Source: Pseudomonadota bacterium (lineage in GTDB: Bacteria > Pseudomonadota > Alphaproteobacteria > Acetobacterales > Acetobacteraceae). Taken from it: a stretch of 8,466 nt of DNA. The notes below the pieces were generated by a model that was given only the letters and a program-made list of their open reading frames with translations, searched no databases and was not told the origin of the DNA. The position numbers and the translations under genes were made by a program. The DNA lies in contig JAJZVE010000174.1 of the NCBI GenBank assembly GCA_021845835.1, forward strand, positions 1 through 8,466, in the 5' to 3' direction. This document shows, piece by piece, positions 7,171 to 8,466 of this stretch. Every line of letters starts with the position of its first letter. Position 1 is the stretch's first letter.

Positions 7171-8466
7171 ATGACCACCGCGGACCACATCATCGTCGGC
7201 AGCGGCATCAACGCGCTGGTCGCCGCCGCGCTGCTTGGCCGCAAGGGTCATCGGGTGCTGCTGCTGGAACGCAACGACCGCATCGGCGGCTGCATCCGCA
7301 CCGATGCGATCACCGCGCCGGGTTTCGTCCATGACGTGATGGCGACCACCTTCGTGCTGTTCGTGACTTCGCCCGCCTACGCCGAACTTTCCGGTGAACT
7401 GGGCAGGCGCGGCGTGGTCTTCGCGCACAGCCCGACGCCGACCGGCGTGCTGCTGCCCGACGGGCGCAGCGCGATCCTGCGCATGGACCGCGCCGCCAAC
7501 GTCGCCGCGTTCGAGGCGCTGGCCGCGGGCGACGGCGCCGCCTTCGCGCGCGAGATCGACGCGATGGGCGGGGATCTTCCCCTTATCTTCGCCCTGCTCG
7601 GCGGCCCGCTCTGGTCGCGCGCCACGGTGAAGCTGGTCGCGCGCGAGGCCTGGCGGCGCGGCCTGCGCAATCTCGTTGGTTTTTTCGGCGAGGCGCTTGG
7701 CACCGCGCGCGCCTGGCTCGAATCCACATTCGCGTCGGAGGAGCTGCAGGCGCTGTTCGCGCCCTGGGTGCTGCACACCGGCCTGGGACCGGAAAGCGCC
7801 TATTCCGGTCAGATGGCGCGCGTGATCGCGTTCGCGCTGGAAGCTGCCGGCGCGCCGATCGTGCAGGGCGGCGCGGCGAAGCTGCTCGCCGCGTTCGAAT
7901 CGCTGATCCGCGACCAGGGCGGCACGATCCGTACCGGCGCCGATGTCGCCCGCATTCTGCGCGACGAGACCAGCGGTGCCGCGCGCGGCGTGCGGCTCGC
8001 CGACGGCGAGGCGATCGCGGCGCGGCGCGGCGTGATCTGTTCGGTGACACCGAACCAGCTATACGGCCGGCTGCTGGAAGGCACCGCGCTGCCGGACAAG
8101 GTTGCCGAGGGCGTGCGGCGCTATCGCTACGGCAAGGGCAACATGCAGATCCACTACGCGCTGTCCGCGCCGCCGCGCTGGCGCAATCCCGATCTGGCCG
8201 GCGTCGCGCTGCTGCACCTCACGCCCGGCCTCGACGGCGTGTCGCGCGCGGCGAACGAGGCGGAGCGCGGCATGTTGCCCGCGGTGCCGACCGTGTGCGT
8301 CGGCCAGCCGACCGCGCTCGATCCCGGCCGCGCGCCGGCGGGATGCGCGATCCTGTGGCTGCAACTGCCGGAAACGCCGCGCCGCATCAAGGGCGACGCC
8401 GCCGGCGAACTGGCAACGCCAGCGGACGGCGCCTGGACGCCCGCGCTGCGCGAGCAGTACGCCGAC
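7171..8466 (+). CDS. CrtI/PYROXD2-like FAD/NAD(P)-dependent oxidoreductase, 3' end cut by window
   Basis: A flavoprotein of the phytoene-desaturase-like (COG1233-type) group. 432 residues are visible with no stop; family members run to about 500-580, so the C-terminal FAD-binding tail is off the right edge. The N-terminal dinucleotide fold is seen as HIIVGSGINALVAAALL (G10, G12, with A15 where a third glycine is common), E33 in LLLERNDRIGG, and G39-G40 of the GG motif. GFVHDVMATTFVLF near residue 50-63 is a family-like segment. The start ATG at 7171 has AGGGGA at 7158-7163 with a 7 nt spacer. It lies 31 nt after the DppB stop with no terminator visible, so probably shares the transporter transcript. 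True carotenoid desaturation is not supported by the context, because no crt genes are seen; oxidation of an imported compound is an inference. Confidence 0.85.
   Translation, partial: MTTADHIIVGSGINALVAAALLGRKGHRVLLLERNDRIGGCIRTDAITAPGFVHDVMATTFVLFVTSPAYAELSGELGRRGVVFAHSPTPTGVLLPDGRSAILRMDRAANVAAFEALAAGDGAAFAREIDAMGGDLPLIFALLGGPLWSRATVKLVAREAWRRGLRNLVGFFGEALGTARAWLESTFASEELQALFAPWVLHTGLGPESAYSGQMARVIAFALEAAGAPIVQGGAAKLLAAFESLIRDQGGTIRTGADVARILRDETSGAARGVRLADGEAIAARRGVICSVTPNQLYGRLLEGTALPDKVAEGVRRYRYGKGNMQIHYALSAPPRWRNPDLAGVALLHLTPGLDGVSRAANEAERGMLPAVPTVCVGQPTALDPGRAPAGCAILWLQLPETPRRIKGDAAGELATPADGAWTPALREQYAD

Noticed and set aside
7171..8466. Carotenoid biosynthesis assignment (crtI) for the right-edge flavoprotein
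   Set aside because: The family resemblance is only to the broad phytoene-desaturase-like group. No other carotenoid gene is present, and the gene follows transporter genes, so a specific crtI symbol is not justified.

Overview
The window is a compact, GC-rich (roughly 70% by eye) stretch of proteobacterial chromosome. Gene families, very high GC3, short intergenic gaps and an FNR/FixK-type operator suggest an alphaproteobacterium, perhaps Rhodospirillales/Acetobacteraceae. That placement is an inference, because no rRNA or marker gene is present. Both window edges cut through genes. I see no tRNA, rRNA, CRISPR array, insertion sequence or phage gene.

Layout. On the minus strand are phosphoenolpyruvate synthase (ppsA; 1-2141, 3' end off the left edge) and, upstream of it in transcription order, a DadA-like FAD-dependent oxidoreductase (2232-3536). 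The 90 bp between them holds a perfect TTGAC-N4-GTCAA operator (2197-2210) and a GC-rich inverted repeat over the oxidoreductase stop codon. A 98 bp divergent intergenic region (3537-3634) follows. On the plus strand is a tightly packed cluster: a DppD/OppD-type ABC ATPase (3635-4621), a family-5 periplasmic solute-binding protein (4663-6201), a DppB-type permease (6198-7139, GTG start overlapping the preceding stop) and a CrtI/PYROXD2-like flavoprotein (7171 to the right edge, partial).

How the parts may work together. The plus-strand genes encode three of the usual five components of a peptide/nickel/opine-type (PepT) ABC importer. The partner permease (DppC type) and the second ATPase (DppF type) are not seen. 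Instead a flavin oxidoreductase directly follows DppB, and a second flavoprotein of the amine/amino-acid oxidase fold is transcribed divergently. A reasonable inference is an uptake-plus-oxidation module for an amino-acid-like or amine-containing compound, but the substrate cannot be read from sequence. PpsA is a gluconeogenic enzyme whose promoter region appears to be under oxygen- or nitric-oxide-responsive control through the FNR-family site.

Most of the window is ordinary metabolism and transport. The items most worth a second look are the FNR/FixK-type box in front of ppsA and the incomplete, flavoprotein-interrupted transporter operon.
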